32,480 nt of DNA, from the IMG/VR virus record IMGVR_UViG_3300021392_000011, positions 1 through 32,480 of that record; one strand, written 5' to 3'. Source of the DNA: a virus. Shown here piece by piece: positions 7,110 through 14,551 of the stretch. A program made the translations under genes and the position numbers. How positions within the stretch are numbered: the stretch's first letter is position 1; each line of letters opens with the position of its first letter. The notes beneath the pieces were generated by a model, which saw nothing but the letters and a program-made list of their open reading frames with translations, ran no database searches and was not told the DNA's origin.

Positions 7110-8374
7110 TTTCCTGGCTGGAATTATCTGCAATCCTAAATAGACCGATTGCTTTTCACCGAATCTTTGCCACAGTTGGAAGGGGAGCTATCCCAGGATT
7201 ATTCCTTAGTCAAGCTTTTTACTGGACAAATCGAACTCAAGACCCTGAAGGGTGGTTTTACAAAACTCAAGATGAATGGTTAGAGGAAACAGCTTTAATA
7301 CGGTCAGAACAAGAGAGGGCAAGAAGGCAACTCAAAAAAAATGGCTTAATTGAAGAAAAAAAGCAAGGTCTTCCTTGTAAAGTTTTTTACCGTATCAACA
7401 AAGCGGCACTGTTGCAACAAATATCTCAGTTAGCAAGCAAAACGATCCCTGCAAACAGCAATGCTGTATCGGACAAACAAGAATGTTCAAATGAACAAAC
7501 TAGTTCGGTGTTCTCTGCAAACAGCAATGCTGGATCGAGCAGACATTCTATATATACAGAGAATACAACAGATACTACAGCAGATATAATACCCCCCTAC
7601 CCCCCAGCGGGGGGACAACAAAAACAGCCGGATTCTGAACAGCTAAATCTTGGGTTTCCGGATTCCGGAACTCAACCGGAAGACTCGGAACTCAACCGGA
7701 AGACTCAGCTACCGGAAGAATCTTCCTCCCTGGCTAAAAAAACCAAGATCTTGGACAAACCGGAAGGATCTAGTCCGGGAGCTAATTATTCCGCGACGGC
7801 GAATGAGAATTATTCTCATTCTTGTTGGGACTCCACTATTAATAGTGATAATGGGAGCCCAGGTAAGATCAAAAAAGGTGGTAAGAAGACAAGTAACAAG
7901 AAGGGCAAAAAAAATATACCCTCATTAAGCCCAGAAGAGTTGAATTATTTCTTCCAGGCATACCATGCCGAGAAGCCATCCAATTTTAAAACTCACACAC
8001 GCAAGCTTCTTGCTGAAGATGAAGAGCGTATCGCTAAGTTGGTGGAAAAGTATGGCGACCGCTCTCTGGATATGTTTGTGGCTGCTTTAACTTATTGCAG
8101 GGAGCAAACTTGGTCAGGGTGGAGAGAGGGTGAAAAGATACTCACTTTTTTGTTCTACAACAACAAGGTTCCAATGTATGCCGACAGGCATAGAGATGCG
8201 ATGGAGTCTGATTCTCAGTACCGAGCAAGAGTAGAGGGACGCGCTCTCTCAATGGACAAGGGGCGTCAGCCCAAGGTGTACGACAACGACGGCAACGAAG
8301 TAACTGGTGCGGCAGCAGAAGCATTTAATGCTGTAGCCTCAAACCCTTATCTACAAAGAATGCTAGAACTTTAA
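7106..8374 (+). CDS. phage replication initiator, lambda O-like organisation
   Basis: This protein has 422 aa. Residues 1-110 are a winged-helix domain of the kind found in phage and plasmid replication proteins (FYKTQDEWLEETALI then ARRQLKKNGLIEEKKQG and a beta wing). Residues 115-270 are a low-complexity, Ser/Thr/Asn-rich linker. Residues 275-422 form a helical C-terminal domain (LSPEELNYFFQAYH, YGDRSLDMFVAALTYCREQ). The order of DNA-binding domain, linker and partner-binding domain, followed by loader and DnaB genes, matches replisome organisers such as lambda O. The linker DNA is dense in repeats and palindromes. Expression is probably coupled to the 17-aa leader ORF. It should bind the origin and recruit the loader-helicase complex. 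Confidence 0.72.
   Translation: MISWLELSAILNRPIAFHRIFATVGRGAIPGLFLSQAFYWTNRTQDPEGWFYKTQDEWLEETALIRSEQERARRQLKKNGLIEEKKQGLPCKVFYRINKAALLQQISQLASKTIPANSNAVSDKQECSNEQTSSVFSANSNAGSSRHSIYTENTTDTTADIIPPYPPAGGQQKQPDSEQLNLGFPDSGTQPEDSELNRKTQLPEESSSLAKKTKILDKPEGSSPGANYSATANENYSHSCWDSTINSDNGSPGKIKKGGKKTSNKKGKKNIPSLSPEELNYFFQAYHAEKPSNFKTHTRKLLAEDEERIAKLVEKYGDRSLDMFVAALTYCREQTWSGWREGEKILTFLFYNNKVPMYADRHRDAMESDSQYRARVEGRALSMDKGRQPKVYDNDGNEVTGAAAEAFNAVASNPYLQRMLEL
7449..7847. other. putative replication origin inside the initiator gene
   Basis: Two 18-bp direct repeats that contain the palindrome CAGCAATGCTG lie at 7449-7466 and 7515-7532. An AT-rich stretch (TATATATA near 7550 to ATATAATA near 7591) follows. 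A C6/G6 hairpin is at 7600-7614. A cluster of about seven CCGGA motifs spans 7628-7763 and includes a perfect 20-bp tandem duplication (7666-7705). Perfect palindromes are at 7743-7754 (CCAAGATCTTGG), 7801-7821 (10-bp arms, 1-nt centre) and 7834-7847 (CACTATTAATAGTG). Iterons, an AT-rich zone and dyads in the linker of an initiator gene are the hallmarks of lambda-type origins. This is inference from architecture. Confidence 0.5.
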
Positions 8375-8384
8375 GGAGATTCTG

Positions 8385-8993
8385 ATGATTGAACAGAAAA
8401 AATTTGAATACTGCCTAGATTTACTTAAGCAAAACTTTGGTCGTGAACTAACCCCAGACATCAAGGCAATCTGGTACAAATACTTATCAAAAGAATTATC
8501 TGACGATCAGTTTTTTAAGGCAGTACAACACGCAGTACTCCACAGCCGATTCATGCCAACCCCAGCAGAGCTAGTTGAGTTCGTCAAAGGTTCCCTGGAT
8601 GACCAAGCCTTGCAGGAATGGCAGAAGATTGTCCAGGCAGTATCCAATGCACAACAGCCACAGGTAAGCGATCGCGCTCTTTCTGCCTTGGCGATAATCG
8701 GTGGCATAGAAGCAGTCGGTTACGCTGACCAATTCACCACTCGCAACCTTCAACAGAAATTTGTCAAACAGTATTGTAAGCCCTACGTTCCCTCATTGCC
8801 TTCTAACAAGCCCGTAGAGGCGAGTCAACCCATGCAGATGCCCAAGTGGGACTACCAGGGAGAATTGGCTGCTTTACAGGCAAAATTAGCAAAACAAAAG
8901 GAGGTATCTGAAAAGGAAAAGCAAGCTAAAAAGTCTCAACCGAGCATCCAGGAAATAGAGGCACAGTTAAAGAAAATCACAGGACAGAAATAG
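8385..8993 (+). CDS. putative replicative helicase loader (202 aa)
   Basis: The AAGGAG site at 8373-8378 overlaps the initiator stop and sits 6 nt before this ATG. Residues 1-70 (LDLLKQNFGRELTPDIKAIWYK, then a helix and FMPTPAELVEFV) have the compact helical layout of phage helicase loaders of the SPP1 G39P type. The C-terminal third (about 145-202) is a highly charged Lys/Glu helix that could contact DnaB. Its place between the initiator and the helicase is the standard loader position. I am fairly sure of the role from context, less so of the family. Confidence 0.6.
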   Translation: MIEQKKFEYCLDLLKQNFGRELTPDIKAIWYKYLSKELSDDQFFKAVQHAVLHSRFMPTPAELVEFVKGSLDDQALQEWQKIVQAVSNAQQPQVSDRALSALAIIGGIEAVGYADQFTTRNLQQKFVKQYCKPYVPSLPSNKPVEASQPMQMPKWDYQGELAALQAKLAKQKEVSEKEKQAKKSQPSIQEIEAQLKKITGQK

Positions 8994-8995
8994 CT

Positions 8996-10411
8996 ATGTA
9001 CTCCAATAACACTACCAAGTCAGAACCGGCCAATGTTGTTGAGTTGCAGCTAGCTGAAGGTTGTCTTCCTCCTCAAAACATTGATGCTGAGGAGGCAATA
9101 TTGGGAGGGATATTGCTAGATCCTGAGGCGATTGGTCGGGTTGTTGATATTCTGCTCCCAGAAGCTTTTTACATCAAGGTTCATCAGGAAATCTACAAAG
9201 CAGCTTTGGAGCTTTTCGACAAAGGAGAACCAACAGACTTAATGATTGTTACTGACTGGCTGTATGCTAATGGCTTACTAGACAGTGTGGGTGGTCAAAG
9301 TAAGCTAGGGCAGTTAGTAGAGCGCACTGTATCAGCAGTCAATGTTGACCGTTATGCAATGCTGGTGATGGACAAGTACCACCGCCGCAAGTTAATTGAA
9401 GCGGGGAATGAGATTGCACAACTGGGCTACGAACACCCTACTTCGCTGGAAATGCTTCTTGATGATTCAGCCGAGAAGATTTTCTGGATTCAAGAACAAA
9501 GCCGCCAAAGCGATCGCTACCAGTTAGAATCCGCAGAGCAAATGGCAGTTCCACTATGGGAATCTATTGAGCAGGGTTTAAATGCAGGGATATCTACTGG
9601 ATGGTCTGACCTAGACGAGCTAACTGGAGGATTACATCGGAAAACTATCACAATTGTGGGTGCTGATTCCCATATGGGAAAAACCAGTTTCATGGTTGGG
9701 TTGTCGCATCAAATTCTCACAGAAGTTGGCAAGCCTGTTCTATTTTTCTCTTGTGAAATGTCCAAGGAGCAGCTTAATCCACGGTTGCTTGCTAGAGTCT
9801 CTGGGATTGACTCTAGCCGACTGGTCAGAGGGGATATGCTAGGGGGGGTAACTCAAGCAGAGTGGGGAGTCTTAGCTGGAGCAATTGGTACATTTAGTGA
9901 GCTTTCTTGGCTTGTCTACGATGAACCAAGCCCATCAATATCAACTATTCGTTCAATTGTCAAGCAAGCTATTAGTAGAAAAGGTAACTTAGGAGCTTGT
10001 TTTCTTGATTACATCCAGATGCTTCGACTGGATAGCTCTCAGAATAGGGTGCAGGAACTGGGAGAATTGACGAGGCAGTTGAGAGCGATCGCAAAAGATT
10101 TTGATTTCCCCTTCTTTGTTGGCTCCCAAGTTAATCGGGAATTAGGAAAAAGGAATAATAAGCGTCCAACAAAGAATGACCTGAGGGATTCAGGAGAAAT
10201 TGGCGAAGCTGCTGATTTGGTACTCTGTCTTTACCGGGATGCTCATTATTCCAAGAATCCCAACGATAAAAATATCGAAATCATTGTGGACAAAAACCGT
10301 CCCTACGGCAAATTAGGGACGGCAAAGATGATGGTGGATTTGGAGACTTGCACTTTTATGCAAGTGGATAACCGTTATAGAGATACGGTTGACGAGTTTG
10401 AAACTTTTTGA
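8996..10411 (+). CDS. dnaB: replicative DNA helicase DnaB
   Basis: At 471 aa this is a full-length DnaB. Residues 22-125 are the helical N-terminal domain (PQNIDAEEAILGGILLD). The RecA-like motor follows with Walker A GADSHMGKT (222-230), CEMSKEQL, the motif H3 core FLDYIQML, GSQVNRELGKR and DLRDSGEIGEAADLV. It would form the ring helicase that unwinds the fork 5'-3'. Walker A reads DSHMGKT where host DnaB usually has RPSMGKT, a small divergence expected of phage homologues. There is no intein, although cyanobacterial DnaB is a common intein host. The ATG lies 3 bp after the loader stop, so the genes are cotranscribed. Confidence 0.95.
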   Translation: MYSNNTTKSEPANVVELQLAEGCLPPQNIDAEEAILGGILLDPEAIGRVVDILLPEAFYIKVHQEIYKAALELFDKGEPTDLMIVTDWLYANGLLDSVGGQSKLGQLVERTVSAVNVDRYAMLVMDKYHRRKLIEAGNEIAQLGYEHPTSLEMLLDDSAEKIFWIQEQSRQSDRYQLESAEQMAVPLWESIEQGLNAGISTGWSDLDELTGGLHRKTITIVGADSHMGKTSFMVGLSHQILTEVGKPVLFFSCEMSKEQLNPRLLARVSGIDSSRLVRGDMLGGVTQAEWGVLAGAIGTFSELSWLVYDEPSPSISTIRSIVKQAISRKGNLGACFLDYIQMLRLDSSQNRVQELGELTRQLRAIAKDFDFPFFVGSQVNRELGKRNNKRPTKNDLRDSGEIGEAADLVLCLYRDAHYSKNPNDKNIEIIVDKNRPYGKLGTAKMMVDLETCTFMQVDNRYRDTVDEFETF

Positions 10412-10418
10412 TCTTTTT

Positions 10419-10439
10419 ATCACATTATTAAAATGTGAT
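10419..10439. promoter_or_regulatory. operator-like palindrome ATCACA-N9-TGTGAT (copy 1)
   Basis: A 21-bp dyad with perfect 8-bp arms (ATCACATT and AATGTGAT) and a 5-bp AT-only centre lies 9 bp before the intein-bearing gene and just after dnaB. An identical half-site and spacing recur at 14452-14472. It could bind a dimeric regulator of the modification block. The 8-bp AT-rich arms could also form a weak RNA hairpin. Confidence 0.5.
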
Positions 10440-10448
10440 TTAACTATT

Positions 10449-12470
10449 ATGTACCAATTAAATCTTTTTGACAACCAAAGAATAACTTCAGCAAAGCGAG
10501 ACCTTCTGTTGAAGCAAGCCCTTCCTTGCAGACAAGATACTGACCTGCTCAAACAAAGCTCTGCCATAATTTCTGAGGCAATTTCTTCATTTAATCCGTA
10601 TGCAATAGTGGCTGCTGTTAGCGGGGGGGATGACAGCATGGCCGCTTACTATGTTGCAAAAATGTTGGGCGTGAAGCTTGATTTCATTCTTCATGTCAAT
10701 ACAAGGACTGGGATTCCGGAGACCACGCAATTTGTTCGGCATTTTGCAGACAAAGAATCCATGAAATACATAGAAGGAGATGCAGGGAACGCCTATGAAA
10801 GTCGAGTTCTAGAGAAAGGTTTTTTTGGCTTAGGAAGACGTGCTCACAACTACGCTTATCACATATTGAAACAAAGAAGGATAGAACACGAGCTATCCAA
10901 GATACGTAAACGAAAACGCGGTCGAAACATCTTGATCATAAACGGAGTCAGAAAGAATGAGTCAGACAACCGGCGCAAAAATTTTGCCGATGATGTTTAT
11001 CGGCACGATGGCTCCAATATTTGGGTGAATTTAATCCATTATTGGGAAAAGTCTGACTGCTTGGATTTTCTTGCTGACTGCAAAGCTTGCCGTAATCCCG
11101 TCTCAAAAGAGCTGTGTCGGTCTGGAGAGTGTATGTGTGTCGCTCCGAGTACGTTAATATCTACTCCGGGCGGATGGAAACCTATCGCCTTGATCTGCCC
11201 TGGAGATCTTGTGAATGGATTGGTTAATAACAAGGTAGTGCCTCAAAAAGTATTTTGGGTTCATAGAAATGCTCCAAAACTAATGTTTGAGGTAAAACCT
11301 CAGTACAGAAAAAGCATATTTGCTACAGCAAATCACCCTATTCTAGTTAGAAGGTTTCATACCGAACGAAAAAAGGAGCAAAACTATCGTCCCACAAAAG
11401 TGTTTTCGGCTCCAGAATATAAATCTGTTAGAGAGATTAAATCTCTAGTTGATACAGCAAGAACCTTTCATCAATCAAAAAAGGAAGGGTATTACATGGC
11501 TGTACCCGTTGATCAAACTGAAACACCTATAGAGTTAACAGAAGATCAATTAAAGTTGATTGGCTACTTTGCTTCTGAAGGCGCTTACAACTACAAGGGC
11601 AGTAAATGCCAAGGGCTTGTCTTCACTGTGAGCTTAACCCATTCGCTTGAAATGGGAAATCAGATAGAAAAATGCTTAAAGGCTCAGTCGTGGCATGTCC
11701 ACCGCAGGGAATGGACTGATACTCGAACCGGACGCCGTTTTTTAACTGTTCGCACTAATAATCGGGCTAGCTCGGATTGGATGAAACAGTTTATGTCTGG
11801 GCGATATTGCTATGAGAAGGACTTTAAGCCCCAGATTATGCAAGCGCCGATTAAGGATCAGACAAAAATTTTAGAGGCAATGTGGGAAGGAGATGGATCT
11901 GATTTTATACTTGATCGACCTGCTAGGAACGGAAAGAAATCCCGTCAAGAGGATTGCTCTGTTTACTCTTCCACTTCGCTTAAGATGGCATTACAAGTAC
12001 AAGAAATGTTGATACGTCGGGGTGAAGTTTATGGGCTACGAGTTAACCAAAAGCCAAATAAAATGGCTCGTTACCCTATGTATCAAGTCGGGTCTTCTAA
12101 GGGACGGATTGTAAACGCATTTTGGGAAGATCACATTCTATGGGTGAACATCAATTCGATTCAAGAATCAGAGGAGTGTGAAGCATGGAATTTGACCATT
12201 GATGGCCAGCCAAACTATATAACACCTTCTGGTGTCACGCATAATTGCGGCACGATGCAAAGCCAGCAAGCACGATTAGAGGCTGCGGCATTGTTCCCAG
12301 AGTGGGGGCAATGGCTTGATGAGTTAGAGAGAAAAGTAAAGCTAAAGTTTCCTTGGGGATGGGGGCAGAGTATACCCAAAAGCTTTCAAAACGAACAGAA
12401 AGGACAGATGAGGCTTTTCCCTTACGATAATTTTCAACCAATGTGCTCTAGTTGCATAAAGGAGAAGTAA
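10449..12470 (+). CDS. PAPS reductase-like PP-loop protein interrupted by a LAGLIDADG intein
   Basis: The start is placed at the ATG at 10449 (MYQLNLFDNQRITSA). The TTG at 10389 would overlap dnaB and the palindrome. The host part is about 303 aa. The PP-loop SGGDDS is at 58-63, VNTRTGIPETTQFV follows as in PAPS reductases, and a Cys-rich region (CKAC, C, then CMC/G) could hold an iron-sulfur cluster. The family splits ATP to activate a substrate, often for sulfur transfer. A 370-aa intein (residues 230-599) lies inside the Cys cluster. The N-terminal QLNLF (3-7) resembles a beta-clamp-binding motif, and QMRLF occurs near the C-terminus. The substrate is unknown. It is paired with a second PP-loop gene by a one-base overlap. 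Confidence 0.82.
   Translation: MYQLNLFDNQRITSAKRDLLLKQALPCRQDTDLLKQSSAIISEAISSFNPYAIVAAVSGGDDSMAAYYVAKMLGVKLDFILHVNTRTGIPETTQFVRHFADKESMKYIEGDAGNAYESRVLEKGFFGLGRRAHNYAYHILKQRRIEHELSKIRKRKRGRNILIINGVRKNESDNRRKNFADDVYRHDGSNIWVNLIHYWEKSDCLDFLADCKACRNPVSKELCRSGECMCVAPSTLISTPGGWKPIALICPGDLVNGLVNNKVVPQKVFWVHRNAPKLMFEVKPQYRKSIFATANHPILVRRFHTERKKEQNYRPTKVFSAPEYKSVREIKSLVDTARTFHQSKKEGYYMAVPVDQTETPIELTEDQLKLIGYFASEGAYNYKGSKCQGLVFTVSLTHSLEMGNQIEKCLKAQSWHVHRREWTDTRTGRRFLTVRTNNRASSDWMKQFMSGRYCYEKDFKPQIMQAPIKDQTKILEAMWEGDGSDFILDRPARNGKKSRQEDCSVYSSTSLKMALQVQEMLIRRGEVYGLRVNQKPNKMARYPMYQVGSSKGRIVNAFWEDHILWVNINSIQESEECEAWNLTIDGQPNYITPSGVTHNCGTMQSQQARLEAAALFPEWGQWLDELERKVKLKFPWGWGQSIPKSFQNEQKGQMRLFPYDNFQPMCSSCIKEK
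11136..12245 (+). mobile_element. 370-aa LAGLIDADG homing intein
   Basis: The segment starts with Cys1 (CVAPSTLISTPGG, block A) and has TANHP in block B. It carries two LAGLIDADG-type motifs, LKLIGYFASEG (139-149) and ILEAMWEGDGS (245-255), both with acidic residues retained. It ends with blocks F/G WNLTIDGQPN and GVTHN, followed by Cys+1. Cys1, the block B His, the penultimate His, the terminal Asn and Cys+1 are all intact, so splicing should be competent. The LAGLIDADG domain suggests active homing. The spliced junction would read GECM-CGTMQ. Confidence 0.88.
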
Positions 12471-13645
12471 TGCAGTTAAGTCTATTTGACAACGAACGAA
12501 TAACCTCAGCCGAAGCAATTGAATTAACGATGAAATCACTGCAAACCTATGGCAAAGATTACGAGCATTGGGTAATTAGTTTTAGCGGAGGAAAAGATAG
12601 TAGCACTCTAGTTACTTTGACTATCGATTTGATTGAGACAGGTTGCATTCCTAAACCAAAGTCACTTCATGTTTTATACGCCGATACCCGAATGGAATTG
12701 CCCCCACTTCAAATGTCAGCAATGCAAATCCTCTCCGAATGTAAACGACGCGGCTTTGAAACAGAAGTAGTGATGGCTCCTATCAAGAAGCGATTCTTGC
12801 CTTATATTTTGGGTCGTGGAGTACCACCACCTAACAATACTACGATGCGCTGGTGTACCCAGAAGATCAAACTTGATCCGATGAAGGTGGCAATGCAAGA
12901 ACTGTACGAAAAGTATGGCAGGCTACTCAGTCTCAATGGGGTTCGGATTGGAGAATCCGCAATACGCGATCGCCGCATCCTCTCTTCTTGTTCTAAAAAC
13001 GGAAGTGAGTGTGGTCAGGGTTGGTTTCAACGGGAGCTCCCTGATTTTATCTGCGACAAGTTAGCACCCATTCTACATTGGCGAGTGTGTCAAGTGTGGG
13101 ACTGGCTGCAATTCGACGCCCCGAACTTGGGATTTGACACTGAGGTATTAGTGGATGCCTATGGGGGTGATGAAGCTGAAGAAATCAACGCACGGACAGG
13201 GTGCATTTGCTGTCCACTAGCTAGTAAAGACCTGGCTTTGGACGCTCTAATCCAAATGCCCCATTGGTCTTACCTTACCCCTCTCAAGGAACTTCGACAT
13301 TGGTATCTCTGGGCACGGCGCTTTGACAATCGCCTCCAAAAACACGGGGAGATAAATAAGGATGGCAAATTATCAAAGAATCCCTGCCGCAAGGGGCCAC
13401 TCACGATTAAAGCTAGACAGGAAATGTTAGCAGCGGTTCTGGCAATCCAAGACAAGGTTAACACTGCTGCCATTAAACGGGGTAGGCCACTGGTGAACAT
13501 TCTTAACCAAGAGGAAATTAACTACATCCACCGGTGTCACGATAACCAAGTTTTCCCTCAGGGCTGGACCGGTGATGAGCCAATAGGCAGTGAGCTGTTG
13601 CCTCAGATCTACTCTGACGGCACTGTACAACCAACGTTATTTTAA
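12470..13645 (+). CDS. PAPS reductase/DndC-like PP-loop protein (391 aa)
   Basis: The ATG at 12470 overlaps the previous TAA, with AAGGAG at 12459-12464. The PP-loop SGGKDS lies near residue 38, LHVLYADTRMELPP follows, RWCTQKIKLDP is typical of the family, and a TGCICCP cluster near residue 249 could bind a metal or iron-sulfur centre. The layout recalls DndC and other phage PAPS-reductase-like proteins, but no DndB, D or E is present, so phosphorothioation is not supported. It begins MQLSLFDNERITSAE, closely matching the start of the upstream intein protein. QLSLF is the consensus bacterial clamp-binding pentapeptide. The C-terminus also ends in QPTLF. The substrate is unknown; a nucleic-acid base or backbone is likely from context. 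Confidence 0.82.
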   Translation: MQLSLFDNERITSAEAIELTMKSLQTYGKDYEHWVISFSGGKDSSTLVTLTIDLIETGCIPKPKSLHVLYADTRMELPPLQMSAMQILSECKRRGFETEVVMAPIKKRFLPYILGRGVPPPNNTTMRWCTQKIKLDPMKVAMQELYEKYGRLLSLNGVRIGESAIRDRRILSSCSKNGSECGQGWFQRELPDFICDKLAPILHWRVCQVWDWLQFDAPNLGFDTEVLVDAYGGDEAEEINARTGCICCPLASKDLALDALIQMPHWSYLTPLKELRHWYLWARRFDNRLQKHGEINKDGKLSKNPCRKGPLTIKARQEMLAAVLAIQDKVNTAAIKRGRPLVNILNQEEINYIHRCHDNQVFPQGWTGDEPIGSELLPQIYSDGTVQPTLF

Positions 13646-13655
13646 AGAGAAAATT

Positions 13656-13739
13656 ATGCATTTTAAAGAATACCAAGAGCAATCCCGCGCTACTGTTTTT
13701 TACTCTGAGACGTTGGCAGAAAGTGGGGATAATAAGTGA
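13656..13739 (+). pseudogene. 27-codon remnant resembling the MazG N-terminus
   Basis: A short ORF begins MHFKEYQEQSRATVFYSE and ends in a TGA that overlaps the next ATG (TGATG). MxFxEYQExxxxTxxY is the usual opening of MazG-like nucleotide pyrophosphohydrolases. Nothing after it encodes the EExxE catalytic region, so this looks like a gene deleted down to its first 27 codons. It may be retained as a coupling leader for the next gene. Confidence 0.45.
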
Positions 13740-14464
13740 TGAGAATTCTAGCCTCTAGTCATTCTAGTTTATTGTTTCAAGACTGGGATAGGATGTACGG
13801 AAACTGCGGGAATCTTTTTTCTGTAAGAAGGAAATCTGCAAAGCTACCTTACTATGCAATAGATAACGGCAAATTTGTCGTTTGGAGCAAGGGTAAGAAA
13901 TGGTGTGCTGCTACTTTTTTAGAGATGTGTGATCATTTCTATTCTTTGGTCAATCAGCCTTTGTGGATCGTAGTGCCAGACGAAGTTGCTGACCGACAGG
14001 AGACTTTGAAAAGCTGGCATAAGTGGGAGCCAATACTTCGAGAGAGATATTTAGGTATACCCTTGGCATTTGCTGTTCAAAATGGTATGCAGCCAAAATG
14101 TGTCCCTGATACTGCTGATGTGATTTTTGTTGGTGGTACTTTTGAGTGGAAGTGGTCAACGATGTCTATGTGGTGTCGGGAATTTTCTCGTGTTCATGTC
14201 GCACGAGTCAACAGTTGGCCACGCCTCTGGCTTTGTCTAGAGGCTGGTGCTGAATCGTGCGATGGGACAGGGTGGTTTAAGGGTGTTAACGAGCGTCACG
14301 ATTTGCATTTGTTCTTGGCAATTCAGGCTGGTAAGCTGAAGTTTCCCTACAGATGGCAAGACTTGAGCCCAAAAGGGCGCTTCTCTCTGTTGCAGCGATA
14401 TCTCAATCACCAAGATTTGTGGTCTTGGGAGGAAGAACCTTTGAACAATTTATCACAAACTTAG
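13739..14464 (+). CDS. TGT/DpdA-like TIM-barrel protein (241 aa)
   Basis: The ATG at 13739 is coupled to the preceding short ORF; a GTG one codon upstream is also possible. The protein has the ordered barrel motifs of phage proteins related to tRNA-guanine transglycosylase. These are YAIDNGKFVVW (39-49), WIVVPDEVADRQETL (76-90), PLAFAVQNGM (108-117), DVIFVGGTFEWK (127-138), VHVARVN (152-158) and CDGTGWF (174-180). The DpdA branch of this family inserts 7-deazaguanine bases into DNA. I infer a base-exchange or modification role; a tRNA substrate cannot be excluded. It lacks the long zinc-binding tail of host TGT. It sits directly after two PP-loop genes, which fits a modification pathway. Confidence 0.55.
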   Translation: MRILASSHSSLLFQDWDRMYGNCGNLFSVRRKSAKLPYYAIDNGKFVVWSKGKKWCAATFLEMCDHFYSLVNQPLWIVVPDEVADRQETLKSWHKWEPILRERYLGIPLAFAVQNGMQPKCVPDTADVIFVGGTFEWKWSTMSMWCREFSRVHVARVNSWPRLWLCLEAGAESCDGTGWFKGVNERHDLHLFLAIQAGKLKFPYRWQDLSPKGRFSLLQRYLNHQDLWSWEEEPLNNLSQT

Positions 14465-14472
14465 CTTGTGAT
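14452..14472. promoter_or_regulatory. operator-like palindrome ATCACA-N9-TGTGAT (copy 2)
   Basis: ATCACAA (14452-14458) and TTGTGAT (14466-14472) form a dyad with the same half-site and 9-bp spacing as 10419-10439. It overlaps the end of the TGT-like gene. A further TGTGAT follows at 14475-14480, and the next ATG is at 14552. The 79-bp leader between also contains CCCCA/TGGGG and GTTG/CAAC short dyads. Confidence 0.5.
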
Positions 14473-14551
14473 ATGTGATAATAAAAAGAATTCCCCACAC
14501 AGCGCCAACTGTTGGGGTGTTGGTCAACCCTTATCAAACAAGGATCGACAT

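Noticed and set aside
10449-12470. QueC-type preQ0 synthase
   Set aside because: The PP-loop fits, but the following VNTRTGIPET segment and Cys spacing are those of PAPS reductases.
12470-13645. DndC of a DNA phosphorothioation system
   Set aside because: The PP-loop and Cys cluster are DndC-like, but no DndB, DndD or DndE is present and the protein is shorter than typical DndC.
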